From Ralstonia sp. TCR112 (GTDB taxonomy: Bacteria; Pseudomonadota; Gammaproteobacteria; Burkholderiales; Burkholderiaceae): 64,000 nucleotides of DNA. Numbering within the stretch: the stretch's first letter is position 1; the number at the start of each line of letters is the position of its first letter. The notes under the pieces are model-generated. The model saw only the letters and a program-made list of their open reading frames with translations. It was not told the DNA's origin and did no database searches. A program made the translations under genes and the position numbers. Below, one piece after another: positions 47,923 through 57,346 of the stretch. The stretch covers positions 1-64,000 of the forward strand of contig NZ_VOSS01000026.1 in the NCBI RefSeq assembly GCF_007997035.1, written 5' to 3'.

Positions 47923-49185
47923 ATGTCCGATCCCCATGTCCCTGCTGTCGACCGCCTGCCGCCGGGCTTCAACCGGCTGGCTGGTTCCAACCTGGCCGCC
48001 CAGTCTGCCGAGCAGATTGCGCTGGCGGCCATGCCGATGGTTGCTGTGCTCACACTGCATGCCGACGCGAGCACGGCGAGCTGGCTGCAAGTGGCGCTCA
48101 CGCTGCCCTTCGTGCTGTTTGCCATTCCCATCGGCATGCTGGCGGACCGTTGGCCCAAGCGCGCATTGATGGCCGGCGCGGAGGCGGTGCGCGCACTGGC
48201 GTTGTTTGTTGTGGCGGGGCTGCTGATCGCCGGGCGGTTGAACCTGACGGCGCTGGGCGTGCTCGGCTTTGTGGCGGTATGCGGCACGGTGGTGTTCAGT
48301 GTGGCGGCGCCCGCGCTGGTGCCGTCGCTTGTGCCGGCAGCGATGCTCGCGCGCGCAAACGGCCGCATCGAATTGGCGCGCACCGTTGCATTTGCGTGCG
48401 GCCCCGCCATCGGCGGTGCTTTGATCGGCTGGACGGGCGCGATGGCGGCGTTCGTGCTGGCGGCGGCGTTGTCGGCCATGGCTTCGGCAATGTTGGCCGG
48501 CGTGACTGCGCAGGAGCCCGTGGCACGGCGCGCGGCGCATCCGCTGCGGGACGTTGTCGAAGGCGCGCGCTTCGTGTTTCACCACCCGCTGCTGCGGCCG
48601 GTGTTCATCACGCAATGCCTCTTCACCATGGCGTTCTTCATGGTGTCGGCCATCTTCGTTCCGTATGCGGCGCATCGGTTGAACCTCTCTGCGCAGGCAA
48701 TCGGGCTGACGCTCGGCATGTACGGCGCTGGCATGGTGGTCGGCGCCCTGCTGGCCGCGCGGATTCTCGCGCGCTGGCGCTTCGGCCACGTGGTGGCGAC
48801 TGGCCCCGTGTGCGGATTGGCGGGCGGTGCGCTGCTTGCGGCCACGCTGTGGCAGCCGTGGCCGGCGCTGGCACAAGCCGGCTTCTTCCTGCTGGGTTGC
48901 GGGCCGATTCTTTGGGTGGTGAGCACGACCACACTGCGGCAGACGGTGACGCCGCCCGCCCTGCTGGCGCGCGTATCCGCAGTCAACGTGATGTCGTATG
49001 GCGCTCGGCCGGTCGGTGCAGCCATGGCCGCGTGGCTTGCCGCACATGCCGGTGTGGGGGCGTGCCTGCTGGTGGCGATGGCGGGCTTTGCGCTGCAGCT
49101 GCTGTGCATCCTGCAATCGCCTGCGGTGCGGCTGGTGCGTCAGCCACGTGTCGACGATGCAGCGGCCGGGCTCGAACCTGCCTGA
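47923..49185 (+). CDS. MFS exporter (EntS/MFS_3-like)
   Basis: 420 residues, 12 predicted helices. The loop GMLADRWPKRALMAGAEAVRALALF and the region around NGRIELARTVAFACGPAIGG are typical of the MFS_3 (enterobactin-exporter-like) group, which mostly exports siderophores or drugs. A CAGGAG ribosome site precedes the ATG. No siderophore gene is in view, so the substrate is open. Its last 46 bases overlap the end of the convergent AraC gene. Confidence 0.85.
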   Translation: MSDPHVPAVDRLPPGFNRLAGSNLAAQSAEQIALAAMPMVAVLTLHADASTASWLQVALTLPFVLFAIPIGMLADRWPKRALMAGAEAVRALALFVVAGLLIAGRLNLTALGVLGFVAVCGTVVFSVAAPALVPSLVPAAMLARANGRIELARTVAFACGPAIGGALIGWTGAMAAFVLAAALSAMASAMLAGVTAQEPVARRAAHPLRDVVEGARFVFHHPLLRPVFITQCLFTMAFFMVSAIFVPYAAHRLNLSAQAIGLTLGMYGAGMVVGALLAARILARWRFGHVVATGPVCGLAGGALLAATLWQPWPALAQAGFFLLGCGPILWVVSTTTLRQTVTPPALLARVSAVNVMSYGARPVGAAMAAWLAAHAGVGACLLVAMAGFALQLLCILQSPAVRLVRQPRVDDAAAGLEPA

Positions 49186-50204
49186 GCCGCGTTGGCACCA
49201 CGCTCGCCGCGCTGCGCATCGCGCCACGCGCGCGGCGTCATGCCGAAGTGGGCGATGAACCAGCGCGTGAATGATGCCTGCCGCGTATAGCCAAGCAACG
49301 CGGCCACCCGCCCGATCCGGTAGCTGGGGTTTGCCATGTAACGGACGGCAAGGTTGTGCCGCACCTCCTCCACCAGATCGGAGAACGTCATGCCGGCCGA
49401 TTCCAACTGCCGTTGCAACGTGCGCACGCTCAGGTGGAGATGATCCGCCACCTGCTCCACCGACGCACGCTCCAACGGCAGCAGCAGGTAGATCGCACGA
49501 CGCACGTCCTGCACCACCGCCTCCTGCGCCGAGACATTGAGCGGCTCGGCAAGACTCTCGGCATAGCGCACGAGCGCCGGGTCAGCGGCAGGGTTGGGCG
49601 TCTCGAGATCGGCAGCCGCGCAGACGATGCCATTGAAGTCGCTGCCGAACACGATGGGGCAACCGAACACGCGCCTGTGCAAGCTCACGTCACCGGGGGC
49701 GGCGTGGGTGAAATGAATGCTGCGCGGCTTCCAATGCACGCCCAGCAGCGCGCTGCACGTCCGGGCGAGCACGCCGACGGCCAGTTCGTTGGCTTGCCGC
49801 AGCGGCACCGGCGTCTCGGTGATGACCTCTTCGCGAATGACCACCATGTCGCCATCCGATTCCAGGTAGATCGCCAGCGCCTCGTTCAGCAGGTGGCGGT
49901 ACTGGATGATGGCCTGCAGCGCCTCGCGCAGCGTGCGCTTATGCGCCAGCAATAACCCGAGCACACCGAAGTCCAGTTCCTGGCGCGCCTCGGCCATCTG
50001 CAGGCCAAGCGTCGGACACGGGGCATTCGCGGCAGTGATCTCCATCAACTGGCACGTCGCCACGACCGGCACCGGCTGCTCGGGATCGGCCAGCTTGGCC
50101 GGGTCAAGCCCCACCTGGCGCAGCGCTTCCTGCGGGTTGAAACCGAGCCGCCGCACGACCTGGAAGTAGCCGTTGAGCGAGCGGGCACGCACCATCGTTT
50201 CCAT
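49140..50204 (-). CDS. AraC-family transcriptional regulator (OruR/ArgR-like architecture)
   Basis: 354 residues from the ATG at 50204; the open frame continues 24 codons upstream. The N-terminal 200 residues match the 'arabinose-binding-like' domain of AraC regulators with METMVRARSLNGYFQVVRRLG at the start. The C-terminus has the double helix-turn-helix (VEQVADHLHLSVRTLQRQL and RIGRVAALLGYTRQASFTRWFIAHFGMTP). It faces the BKACE operon over 142 bases and is its probable activator. It overlaps the convergent MFS gene by 46 bases. Confidence 0.9.
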   Translation of the reverse strand: METMVRARSLNGYFQVVRRLGFNPQEALRQVGLDPAKLADPEQPVPVVATCQLMEITAANAPCPTLGLQMAEARQELDFGVLGLLLAHKRTLREALQAIIQYRHLLNEALAIYLESDGDMVVIREEVITETPVPLRQANELAVGVLARTCSALLGVHWKPRSIHFTHAAPGDVSLHRRVFGCPIVFGSDFNGIVCAAADLETPNPAADPALVRYAESLAEPLNVSAQEAVVQDVRRAIYLLLPLERASVEQVADHLHLSVRTLQRQLESAGMTFSDLVEEVRHNLAVRYMANPSYRIGRVAALLGYTRQASFTRWFIAHFGMTPRAWRDAQRGERGANAAQAGSSPAAASSTRG

Positions 50205-50346
50205 CGATTTCAGGGCGCTCCGAGCCGTGTTGGTGTTTACGCGGAATGGCGCGTAAAGAGAAAAACTTGGCGCCAAATGAGAAATTCAAAGCTACCGCTT
50301 CCCTATAGTGAAGTCCAGCCGAGACATCCCTTACAGGAGCCCCCAC

Positions 50347-51402
50347 ATGCAATTCCTCGATGATTCGCTGCACCCCGAAAACCAGGACAAGGTTGTCATT
50401 ACCGTGGCGCCGTACGGCCCGGAATGGATGCCGGAAGATTTTCCCGAAGACATTCCGGTGACGATGGAAGAACAGGTGCAGAAGGCCGTCGATTGCTACA
50501 ACGCCGGCGCGACGGTCCTGCACCTGCACGTGCGCGAGCTGGACGGCAAGGGCTCCAAGCGGCTGTCGAAATTCAACGAGCTGATTGCCGGCGTGCGCGC
50601 GGCGGTGCCCGACATGATCATCCAGGTCGGCGGCTCGATTTCGTTTGCGCCGGAAGACGAAGGGCAAGCCGCCAAGTGGCTGTCCGACGACACGCGCCAC
50701 ATGCTGGCCGACCTGACGCCCGCGCCCGACCAGGTGACCGTGGCCGTCAACACCACGCAGATGAACATCATGGAGCTGCTGTATCCGGCCTACCTGGAAG
50801 GCACGTCGCTGGCCAACCCCGCGCTGGCCGCCGCCTATGCGGAGATGACCGTGCCCGCCGGCCCCGCCTGGCTGGAGGAACACCTGCGCCGCCTGCAGGC
50901 CGCCGGCGTGCAGCCGCACTTTCAGCTGACCGGCATCCACGCGTTGGAAACGCTGGAGCGCGTCGTCCGCAAGGGTGTGTACAAGGGCCCGCTCAACCTG
51001 ACGTGGATCGGCATTGGCGGCGGCTTCGACGGCCCCAACCCGTTCAACTTCTTCAACTTCATCCACCGCGCGCCGGATGGCTGCACGCTGACGGCCGAGT
51101 CGCTGCTCAAGAACGTGCTGCCCTTCAACATGATGGCCATGGCAATGGGCCTGCATCCGCGCTGCGGCATTGAAGACACGATCATCGATCAGCATGGCAA
51201 TCGCATGACGTCCGTACAGCAGATTGAGCAGTGCGTGCGCGTGGCCCGTGAACTGGGCCGCGAGGTTGCCAGCGGCAAGGAGGCCCGCGCCATCTACCGC
51301 ATTGGCGTGCAATATGACAGCGCGGAAGAAACACTGGCGAAGAACGGCATGTCCCCCAACCGTGCGCCGAACGTGAAGAACCTGCCGCTGCGCGCGGCCT
51401 AA
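50347..51402 (+). CDS. BKACE-family beta-keto acid cleavage enzyme (DUF849)
   Basis: 351 residues from the ATG at 50347 with an ACAGGAG ribosome site. The family condenses a beta-keto acid with acetyl-CoA and cleaves it, giving a CoA ester and acetoacetate or similar. The zinc ligands H59 and H61 lie in TVLHLHVRE, and the acidic loop is in VNTTQMN/ADLTPAPD. At 351 residues it is longer than 3-keto-5-aminohexanoate cleavage enzyme (about 275) and belongs to a less studied branch, so the keto acid is unknown. First gene of an operon with an MFS carrier, an oxidoreductase, a TauD-type dioxygenase and a porin. Confidence 0.85.
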   Translation: MQFLDDSLHPENQDKVVITVAPYGPEWMPEDFPEDIPVTMEEQVQKAVDCYNAGATVLHLHVRELDGKGSKRLSKFNELIAGVRAAVPDMIIQVGGSISFAPEDEGQAAKWLSDDTRHMLADLTPAPDQVTVAVNTTQMNIMELLYPAYLEGTSLANPALAAAYAEMTVPAGPAWLEEHLRRLQAAGVQPHFQLTGIHALETLERVVRKGVYKGPLNLTWIGIGGGFDGPNPFNFFNFIHRAPDGCTLTAESLLKNVLPFNMMAMAMGLHPRCGIEDTIIDQHGNRMTSVQQIEQCVRVARELGREVASGKEARAIYRIGVQYDSAEETLAKNGMSPNRAPNVKNLPLRAA

Positions 51403-51473
51403 ACTAGAAGCCGCAGTATCACCGGGCCAACACAGGCGGCGCTCAACGCAAGCGCCGCCACTCGGAGACAACC

Positions 51474-52811
51474 ATGAATCTGCATGCTGCCGACCCGCGC
51501 GCAGACCACGACGAGTACCTCGTCAGCCGCCCCCAGGCGTGGTTTGCGTTTGCGATGACCTTTGCACTGATGCTGTTCGATTACATCGACCGGCAAGTCA
51601 TCGTGTCGCTGTTCCCGCATCTGAAAACCGCCTGGGCGCTGTCCGACAAGCAGCTTGGCGCGCTCGTCTCGGTCATCTCCATCGTGGTAGCGGTGGGTGG
51701 CTTGCCGGTGGCGCTGCTGGCCGACCGCTTCAGCCGCGTCAAGAGCATCGTCGTGATGGCCACTGTATGGAGCCTCGCAACGATCTCGTGCATGTTCACG
51801 CGCAACTACGCGCAGCTCTTCACCGCGCGCGCCATTGTGGGCGTGGGTGAAACCGGCTACGGCTCGGTGGGCGCAGCGCTCATTGCCAGCCTCTTCCCCA
51901 AGCGCCTGCGCGCCACGTTGATGGGCGCCTTCTTTGCCGCGGCATCCGTCGGTTCGGTGCTGGGCGTGTTGCTCGGCGGCGTAATCGCAGCGCGCTGGGG
52001 CTGGCAGGCGGCGTTTGGCGTGGTGGGCGTACCGGGCCTGGTGCTGGCGCTGCTTTATGTCTTCGTACCGGATTACAAAACGGTGGCGATGGCGCCTGGC
52101 AGCACGCAAGCGCGGCAGCCTGCGGGCAAGCTCCTGCAGCGCGTGGCAGGCGCGTTGACCAGTTCGCGCACGCTGTGGTGGACGTGCCTGGGCGCTGCCT
52201 TCCAGTTGATCGTCGTTTCGACCATCTGGTCGTGGCTGCCGAGCTACCTGAACCGCTACCACGGCACGCCGCCGGACCGCGCCGCCATGCAAGCTGCGCT
52301 GGTGGTGCTGTGCGGCGCGCTGGGCGCCTTCGTGTGGGGCGTGGTGGCCGATGTGGTGGCAGCACGCCGCCAGCGCAACCGGCTGATTGCGGTGGCCGTA
52401 CTGGCCGTGGTGACGCTGCTCGTCTTCATGACGGCGTTCGGCACCACCATGCCGGCCAACCAGCAGTTCCTCATGATCGCCTTTGGCGGCTTCTTGATGA
52501 CGTGCACGGTGGCGCCGGCATCGAGCGTCGTGTTCGACGTGGTGCACCCCGGCGTACGCTCGACTGGCGCCGCGGTGCTGTCGCTGTTCCAGAACCTGTT
52601 CGGCCTGGCGATCGGGCCGTTTGTGGGCGGCGCCATGTCCGATGCATGGGGCCTGCAGACCGCCTTGGCGGTGATGCCGGTCTTTGGCGTGGTGGCTGCG
52701 GGCTGCTTCCTGCTGGCCGCACGCAGCTACGAACCTGAACTCCAGCGCGTGGCCAACGTGTCGATCGACGCGGCACCTTCCGCCGCACCCGCCACCGTGG
52801 TTTCCGCATGA
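51474..52811 (+). CDS. MFS transporter (Spinster/ACS-like)
   Basis: 445 residues, 12 helices. The first helix and loop, FALMLFDYIDRQVIVSLFPHLK, and LADRFSRVKSIV place it near the Spinster/anion:cation symporter groups that import organic acids or aromatic compounds. A CGGAGACAACC ribosome site precedes the ATG. Located 71 bases after the BKACE gene, so it probably imports the compound degraded by this operon. Confidence 0.87.
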   Translation: MNLHAADPRADHDEYLVSRPQAWFAFAMTFALMLFDYIDRQVIVSLFPHLKTAWALSDKQLGALVSVISIVVAVGGLPVALLADRFSRVKSIVVMATVWSLATISCMFTRNYAQLFTARAIVGVGETGYGSVGAALIASLFPKRLRATLMGAFFAAASVGSVLGVLLGGVIAARWGWQAAFGVVGVPGLVLALLYVFVPDYKTVAMAPGSTQARQPAGKLLQRVAGALTSSRTLWWTCLGAAFQLIVVSTIWSWLPSYLNRYHGTPPDRAAMQAALVVLCGALGAFVWGVVADVVAARRQRNRLIAVAVLAVVTLLVFMTAFGTTMPANQQFLMIAFGGFLMTCTVAPASSVVFDVVHPGVRSTGAAVLSLFQNLFGLAIGPFVGGAMSDAWGLQTALAVMPVFGVVAAGCFLLAARSYEPELQRVANVSIDAAPSAAPATVVSA

Positions 52812-52941
52812 CGGCCTTGCTCCGCTAACCGCGCGCCGCCTTCAAGGCACCCACCCCTCTCCGCTTTGACCGCGTCTCCTGAGCGAGCCGCGCGGGCGGC
52901 GCGCACCCCGAACATCCGAAAAAAGCATCCAGGAGATACCC

Positions 52942-53922
52942 ATGGCAACCGCAATCCGCTTTCATGAAACCGGCGGCCCCGAGGTCTTGCGCTGCGAGAC
53001 CGTGGAGGTCGGCCAACCCGGCCCGGGGCAGGTCCGTCTGCGCCACGAAGCCGTCGGCCTGAACTTTGCCGACACCTACTTCCGCTCGGGGCTCTATCCC
53101 GTACCCCGCCCCGCCGGCATGGGCGTTGAGGCGGCAGGCATTGTTGAGGCTGTCGGCGATGGCGTTGCCAATGTCGCCGTGGGCGATCGCGTGACCTACA
53201 CGGGCTTCATCAACACGTTGGGCGCGTACAGCACCGAACGCCTGATTCCGGCCGCTCCGCTCATCAAGCTGCCTGCCGCCATTGCCTGCGAAACCGCCGC
53301 CGCCATGACCATGCGCGGCCTGACGTCGGCCTACCTGCTGCGCCGCATCTATCCGTTTGCGAAGGGCAACACGATCCTGCTGCATGCGGCCGCCGGCGGC
53401 GTGGGGCTCATCGTCTCGCAGTGGGCCAAGCTGCTCGGGCTGACGGTGATCGGCACGGTATCGAGCGAAGCCAAGGCGGACATCGCCCGCGCGCACGGCT
53501 GCGACCACGTCATCAACTACGCGCACGAAGACGTTGCAAAGCGCGTGCGCGAACTCACCGATGGCGTGGGCGTGAACGTGGTGTTCGACAGCGTGGGCAA
53601 GGCCACCTTCGAGGCCTCGCTCGATTCGCTCAAGCGACGCGGCCTGATGGTGTGCGTCGGCACGGCGTCTGGCCCGATCCCGCCGTTCAACCCCCAGCTG
53701 CTGGCGATGAAGGGATCGCTTTACCTGACGCGTCCCGCCCTGGCGGACTACATCGCCGATCCGGCCGAGAAAGCCGAGCTTGCCGGCGAGTTGTTCGACC
53801 ATGTAGCCGCCGGCCGTATCAAGATCGAAATCCACCAGCGCTATGCGTTGGAAGACGCCGTGCAGGCACATCGCGATTTGGAATCGCGCAAGACGACGGG
53901 GTCGTCCGTCTTCGTCATCTGA
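52942..53922 (+). CDS. Quinone oxidoreductase-type zinc-less MDR reductase
   Basis: 326 residues, medium-chain dehydrogenase/reductase fold without the zinc cysteines, as in NADPH:quinone reductase (Qor). The nucleotide site is HAAAGGVGLIVSQWAKLLG at about 150, and the Qor signature segment at about 45 is GLNFADTYFRSGLYP. It may reduce quinones or enones such as an unsaturated intermediate of the local pathway. An AGGAGAT ribosome site precedes the ATG. The TauD-type gene follows 9 bases later. Confidence 0.9.
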   Translation: MATAIRFHETGGPEVLRCETVEVGQPGPGQVRLRHEAVGLNFADTYFRSGLYPVPRPAGMGVEAAGIVEAVGDGVANVAVGDRVTYTGFINTLGAYSTERLIPAAPLIKLPAAIACETAAAMTMRGLTSAYLLRRIYPFAKGNTILLHAAAGGVGLIVSQWAKLLGLTVIGTVSSEAKADIARAHGCDHVINYAHEDVAKRVRELTDGVGVNVVFDSVGKATFEASLDSLKRRGLMVCVGTASGPIPPFNPQLLAMKGSLYLTRPALADYIADPAEKAELAGELFDHVAAGRIKIEIHQRYALEDAVQAHRDLESRKTTGSSVFVI

Positions 53923-53931
53923 GGGGCCGTC

Positions 53932-54780
53932 ATGCGCATTGAACAACTGACCAACGCCCTGGGTGCCGAGCTGACCGGCGTGCAATTGCGCGACGCCATC
54001 GAAGACGATGGCCTGTTCGGCGAGATCCGCGCCGCGCTGCTCAAGCACCGCGTGATCTTCCTGCGCGACCAGGACCTGAGCCGCGCGCAGCACGTCGCAT
54101 TTGCCCGCCGCTTCGGCGATCTGGAAGATCATCCCGTCGCCGGCAGCGACCCCGAACACCCCGGGCTCGTGCGCATCTACAAGACGCCCGATCACCCGAA
54201 CGACCGCTACGAAAACTGCTGGCACGCCGACACTACCTGGCGCGAGGCACCGCAGTTTGGCGCCGTGCTGCGCTGCGTGGAATGCCCGCCCGTTGGCGGC
54301 GACACCATGTGGGCCAACATGGTGCTGGCGTACGAAAACCTGCCCGACGACGTCAAGCGCGACATTGCCGGCCTGCGCGCCCGCCACAGCATCGAAGCCA
54401 GTTTTGGCGCAGTCATGCCGATCGAAAAGCGCCTCGCGCTCAAGGCGCAATATCCCGATCCGGAACACCCCGTGGTGCGCACGCACCCCGAGACCGACGA
54501 AAAGGTGCTGTACGTGAACGGCTTCACGACGCACTTCACGAACTACCACACACCCGCGCGCGTGCGCTTCGGACAGGACGCCACCGGCGGCGCGTCGGAG
54601 CTGCTGCGCTACCTCATCAGCCAGGCCTACATTCCTGAATACCAGGTGCGCTGGCGCTGGAAACCGAACAGCGTGGCGATCTGGGACAACTCCGCCACGC
54701 AGCATTACGCCGTCATGGATTACGCGCCGTGCCATCGCAAGATGGAGCGTGCCGGCATCATCGGCGGGAAGCCGTTCTAA
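53932..54780 (+). CDS. TauD/TfdA-family Fe(II)/2-oxoglutarate dioxygenase
   Basis: 282 residues. The facial triad is visible as H98-x-D100 in CWHADTTW and H258 in ATQHYAVMDY. An arginine for 2-oxoglutarate lies in HRKMERAGI (R269 or R273). Members hydroxylate sulfonates, aryloxyacetates, betaines or other carboxylates, often releasing a small aldehyde. Combined with a BKACE enzyme it suggests breakdown of a substituted fatty or amino acid, but the substrate is unknown. Cytoplasmic. Confidence 0.9.
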   Translation: MRIEQLTNALGAELTGVQLRDAIEDDGLFGEIRAALLKHRVIFLRDQDLSRAQHVAFARRFGDLEDHPVAGSDPEHPGLVRIYKTPDHPNDRYENCWHADTTWREAPQFGAVLRCVECPPVGGDTMWANMVLAYENLPDDVKRDIAGLRARHSIEASFGAVMPIEKRLALKAQYPDPEHPVVRTHPETDEKVLYVNGFTTHFTNYHTPARVRFGQDATGGASELLRYLISQAYIPEYQVRWRWKPNSVAIWDNSATQHYAVMDYAPCHRKMERAGIIGGKPF

Positions 54781-54837
54781 CGACCGTCGGGACACATCGG
54801 ACCCGTCGGCGATCACACCAAGAGGAGACCCTGCAAC

Positions 54838-55971
54838 ATGAAGACAAAGCACATCGCCCCTGCGGCTCTGCTGGCCTGCGCCGGCGCGGCCTGCGCGCAA
54901 TCCGGTGTCACGCTGTACGGCGTCATCGACACCAACGTCGAATATGCGACGAACCTGCCGGGCGCCACGCCGGGCAGCTCGGGCAATCGCGTGTCCATGC
55001 AAAGCGGCGGGCTGTCAGGCTCGCGCTGGGGCCTGCGCGGCGTGGAGGATCTTGGCGGCGGACTGAGCGCGCTGTTTGTGCTGGAAAGCGGCTTTGCAAG
55101 CGACACGGGCCAATCGCAGCAAGGCGGGCGGCTGTTCGGGCGTCAGGCCTACGTTGGGCTCAAGAGCAGCACGATCGGGCAGTTCACCTTCGGCCGCCAG
55201 TACACGACGCTGTTCCAGTTGCTGGCCAACTTCGAGCCGATGGCGTATTCCACGCAATACGAACCGGCGGCCGTGCAGACCGGCGTCAATTTCCGCTCCG
55301 ACAACACGGCGATGTACACGGGCAACTTCGGCCCGGTGACGGCACAGGCCCATTGGTCGTTCGGCACCGGCGCGCCGAGCACCAACCCGACCGGCGGCGG
55401 CAACGGCGAAGTGCCCGGCCAGGCGCGGCGCGACAGCGGCTACGGCGCGGGGGTGGCCTATTCGGCGGGGCCCCTGGGCGCCACACTGGCGTATGACCAG
55501 TACAACCCGAGCACCCCGCTGGGCGGCGGCGCATTCAGCTCCGGCACGGTGCGCAAGGCGGCGCTGGCGGGCAGCTACCTCGTTGGCGATGTGCTCAAGG
55601 TCATGGGCGGCTACCGCTGGGGCCAGAACAAAAACGCCAACGGCAGCGTGGCGCTGCGCGACGATTACTTCTGGGCCGGCGCGAACTATCAGGCAACGAA
55701 CGCGCTGATGCTCTCGCTCGAATACTCGTATCAGAAAATCAAGACCATCAACAGCGCACCGTCCACACAGGCCAACCCGTGGCAGGTCGCATTCATTGCC
55801 GACTACACGCTTTCCAAGCGCACCGACCTGTATCTGACCACGGCCTATGCGCGCAATGCAGGCCTGGCACTGGATCAGGCCGCTGTGGACCTTAACGCTA
55901 CCGGTTACGGCCTGGCTGCCGGCAAGACCAGCATGCTGGGTGCGGCTGTCGGCATCCGCCACAAGTTCTGA
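54838..55971 (+). CDS. Gram-negative outer-membrane porin
   Basis: 377 residues with a signal peptide ending near GAACAQ. The mature start SGVTLYGVIDTNVEYATN, the turn SGSRWGLRGVEDLGGGLSALFVLESGF and the C-terminal MLGAAVGIRHKF are the pattern of betaproteobacterial trimeric porins (16 strands). It is the last gene of the BKACE operon, where it probably lets the substrate through the outer membrane. A perfect hairpin terminator follows at 56031. Confidence 0.95.
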   Translation: MKTKHIAPAALLACAGAACAQSGVTLYGVIDTNVEYATNLPGATPGSSGNRVSMQSGGLSGSRWGLRGVEDLGGGLSALFVLESGFASDTGQSQQGGRLFGRQAYVGLKSSTIGQFTFGRQYTTLFQLLANFEPMAYSTQYEPAAVQTGVNFRSDNTAMYTGNFGPVTAQAHWSFGTGAPSTNPTGGGNGEVPGQARRDSGYGAGVAYSAGPLGATLAYDQYNPSTPLGGGAFSSGTVRKAALAGSYLVGDVLKVMGGYRWGQNKNANGSVALRDDYFWAGANYQATNALMLSLEYSYQKIKTINSAPSTQANPWQVAFIADYTLSKRTDLYLTTAYARNAGLALDQAAVDLNATGYGLAAGKTSMLGAAVGIRHKF

Positions 55972-56030
55972 GCGGCCGGTCCCCAAAAGCACCACGGGAG
56001 GCGGACTCCGCCGTCTCCCCGGTCGGCATT

Positions 56031-56056
56031 CGAGGAGGGTGACCTCCTCGTTTTTT
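56031..56056 (+). terminator. Rho-independent terminator of the BKACE-porin operon
   Basis: CGAGGAGG pairs perfectly with CCTCCTCG around a GTGA loop and is followed by six T. Confidence 0.93.
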
Positions 56057-56073
56057 CTTCATGGCGTTTCATC

Positions 56074-56649
56074 ATGACGTTGTCCAACCCTTCTCCCACC
56101 ATCCTCATGGTGCCCGGCCTGCGCGACCACGTGGCCGAACACTGGCAGACGTTGCTCGAAGCCAAGCTCCGGGCGGCCGGCCACAAGGCTGTGTCAGTCC
56201 CGCCGCTGGAGGTCGACAAGTTGAGCTGCGCGGCACGGGTCGCAGCATTGGACAAGGCCGTCACCGCCATCGACGGGCCGGTGATTCTGGTAGCGCACAG
56301 CGCGGGCGTGATGATCACCGTGCACTGGGCGAAACGGCACGCGCGCAAGGTCCATGGCGCACTGCTGGCCACCCCGGCCGATCTCGAGACGCAGTTGCCG
56401 TCGGGCTACCCAACGCAGGACGTGCTGCAGAAAAATGGCTGGCTGCCCTGCCCGCGGCGCCCGTTGCCGTTTCCGAGCATCGTCGCGGCCAGCCGGAACG
56501 ATCCGCTGGCGTCGTTCGAACGCGTGGCCGGCATGGCCGCTGACTGGGGCAGCCGCCTGGTCGATCTTGGAGAGGTGGGGCATCTGAATCCCGCCGCGGG
56601 ATTTGGCCCCTGGCCCATGGCGGAAGCGCTGATCCATGAACTCGTTTGA
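56074..56649 (+). CDS. Alpha/beta hydrolase (RBBP9/YdeN family)
   Basis: 191 residues, the normal size for this small serine hydrolase family. The nucleophile is S76 in VAHSAGVM and the histidine is in EVGHLNPAAGFGPW near the C-terminus. N-terminal VPGLRDHVAEHWQ is typical. The substrate is unknown; members are esterases of small molecules. It begins 18 bases after the T tract of the porin terminator, so it is likely the first gene of a separate operon. It overlaps the DsbA-like gene by 14 bases. Confidence 0.85.
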   Translation: MTLSNPSPTILMVPGLRDHVAEHWQTLLEAKLRAAGHKAVSVPPLEVDKLSCAARVAALDKAVTAIDGPVILVAHSAGVMITVHWAKRHARKVHGALLATPADLETQLPSGYPTQDVLQKNGWLPCPRRPLPFPSIVAASRNDPLASFERVAGMAADWGSRLVDLGEVGHLNPAAGFGPWPMAEALIHELV

Positions 56650-57346
56650 CCGGCCCGTGCGGGGAATGCTGGCCGGCGCGAACCGTCGGCGCACATCGCT
56701 CACGATCGATGTCTTCTTCGACTTCATCTGTCCGTGGTGCTGGATCGGTACGCGCCATCTTGCGAGCGCGCTACGCACGTTCGCAACGCTGCATCCGGAG
56801 GTGAAAACCAAGGTGCGGTGGCGCCCGTATCCGCTGCTGCCGGACACCCCGGCCGAAGGGCTGCCGTACCAGGCGTTCTACCTCAGCCGCCTCGGCAGCC
56901 CCACTGCCGTTTCGATGCGGCGCGCCCAGGTGCAGCGCGCCGGGCAAGCCGCCGGCATCGACTTCGATTTCTCGCGCATCAACGTCCTGCCCAATACCGA
57001 GCGTGCGCACGGCGTGGTTCGGAAATATCGACGGATCGACGCGGGCGGACACCCGGCCCGGCTCATCGAACGCATCTTCATCGCCTATTTTGTGGAAGGC
57101 GCCGACATCGGTGACGAAGACGTACTGCAGCGCCTGGAATTCGAGCACAACATCGCCACGGCGATGGCGCTCGATGCGGGCCCGCCCAGCGTCTGCAAGC
57201 CAGTCGGCCGCGGCGTGACCGTTTCCGGGCTGCCGCATTTCGTCTTCAACGCCGACGTGACGATCTCCGGTGCGCATCCGGCAAGCACGCTCGTGCGCGC
57301 CATGCAGAACGCGCTGTCACCGTCGCACCCGCCATGCACATCATGA
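56636..57346 (+). CDS. DsbA-family thioredoxin-fold oxidoreductase (FrnE-like)
   Basis: 236 residues with DVFFDFICPWCWIGTRHL near the N-terminus (CPWC at 32-35) and a large helical insertion. The cis-proline loop is seen in VSGLPHFVFN. There is no signal peptide, so it is the cytoplasmic FrnE/2-hydroxychromene-2-carboxylate isomerase-like type. Members isomerise aromatic degradation intermediates with glutathione or act as disulfide reductases. Overlaps both neighbours (14 bases upstream, 13 downstream), so co-translated with the hydrolase and the Rieske protein. Confidence 0.88.
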   Translation: MNSFDRPVRGMLAGANRRRTSLTIDVFFDFICPWCWIGTRHLASALRTFATLHPEVKTKVRWRPYPLLPDTPAEGLPYQAFYLSRLGSPTAVSMRRAQVQRAGQAAGIDFDFSRINVLPNTERAHGVVRKYRRIDAGGHPARLIERIFIAYFVEGADIGDEDVLQRLEFEHNIATAMALDAGPPSVCKPVGRGVTVSGLPHFVFNADVTISGAHPASTLVRAMQNALSPSHPPCTS

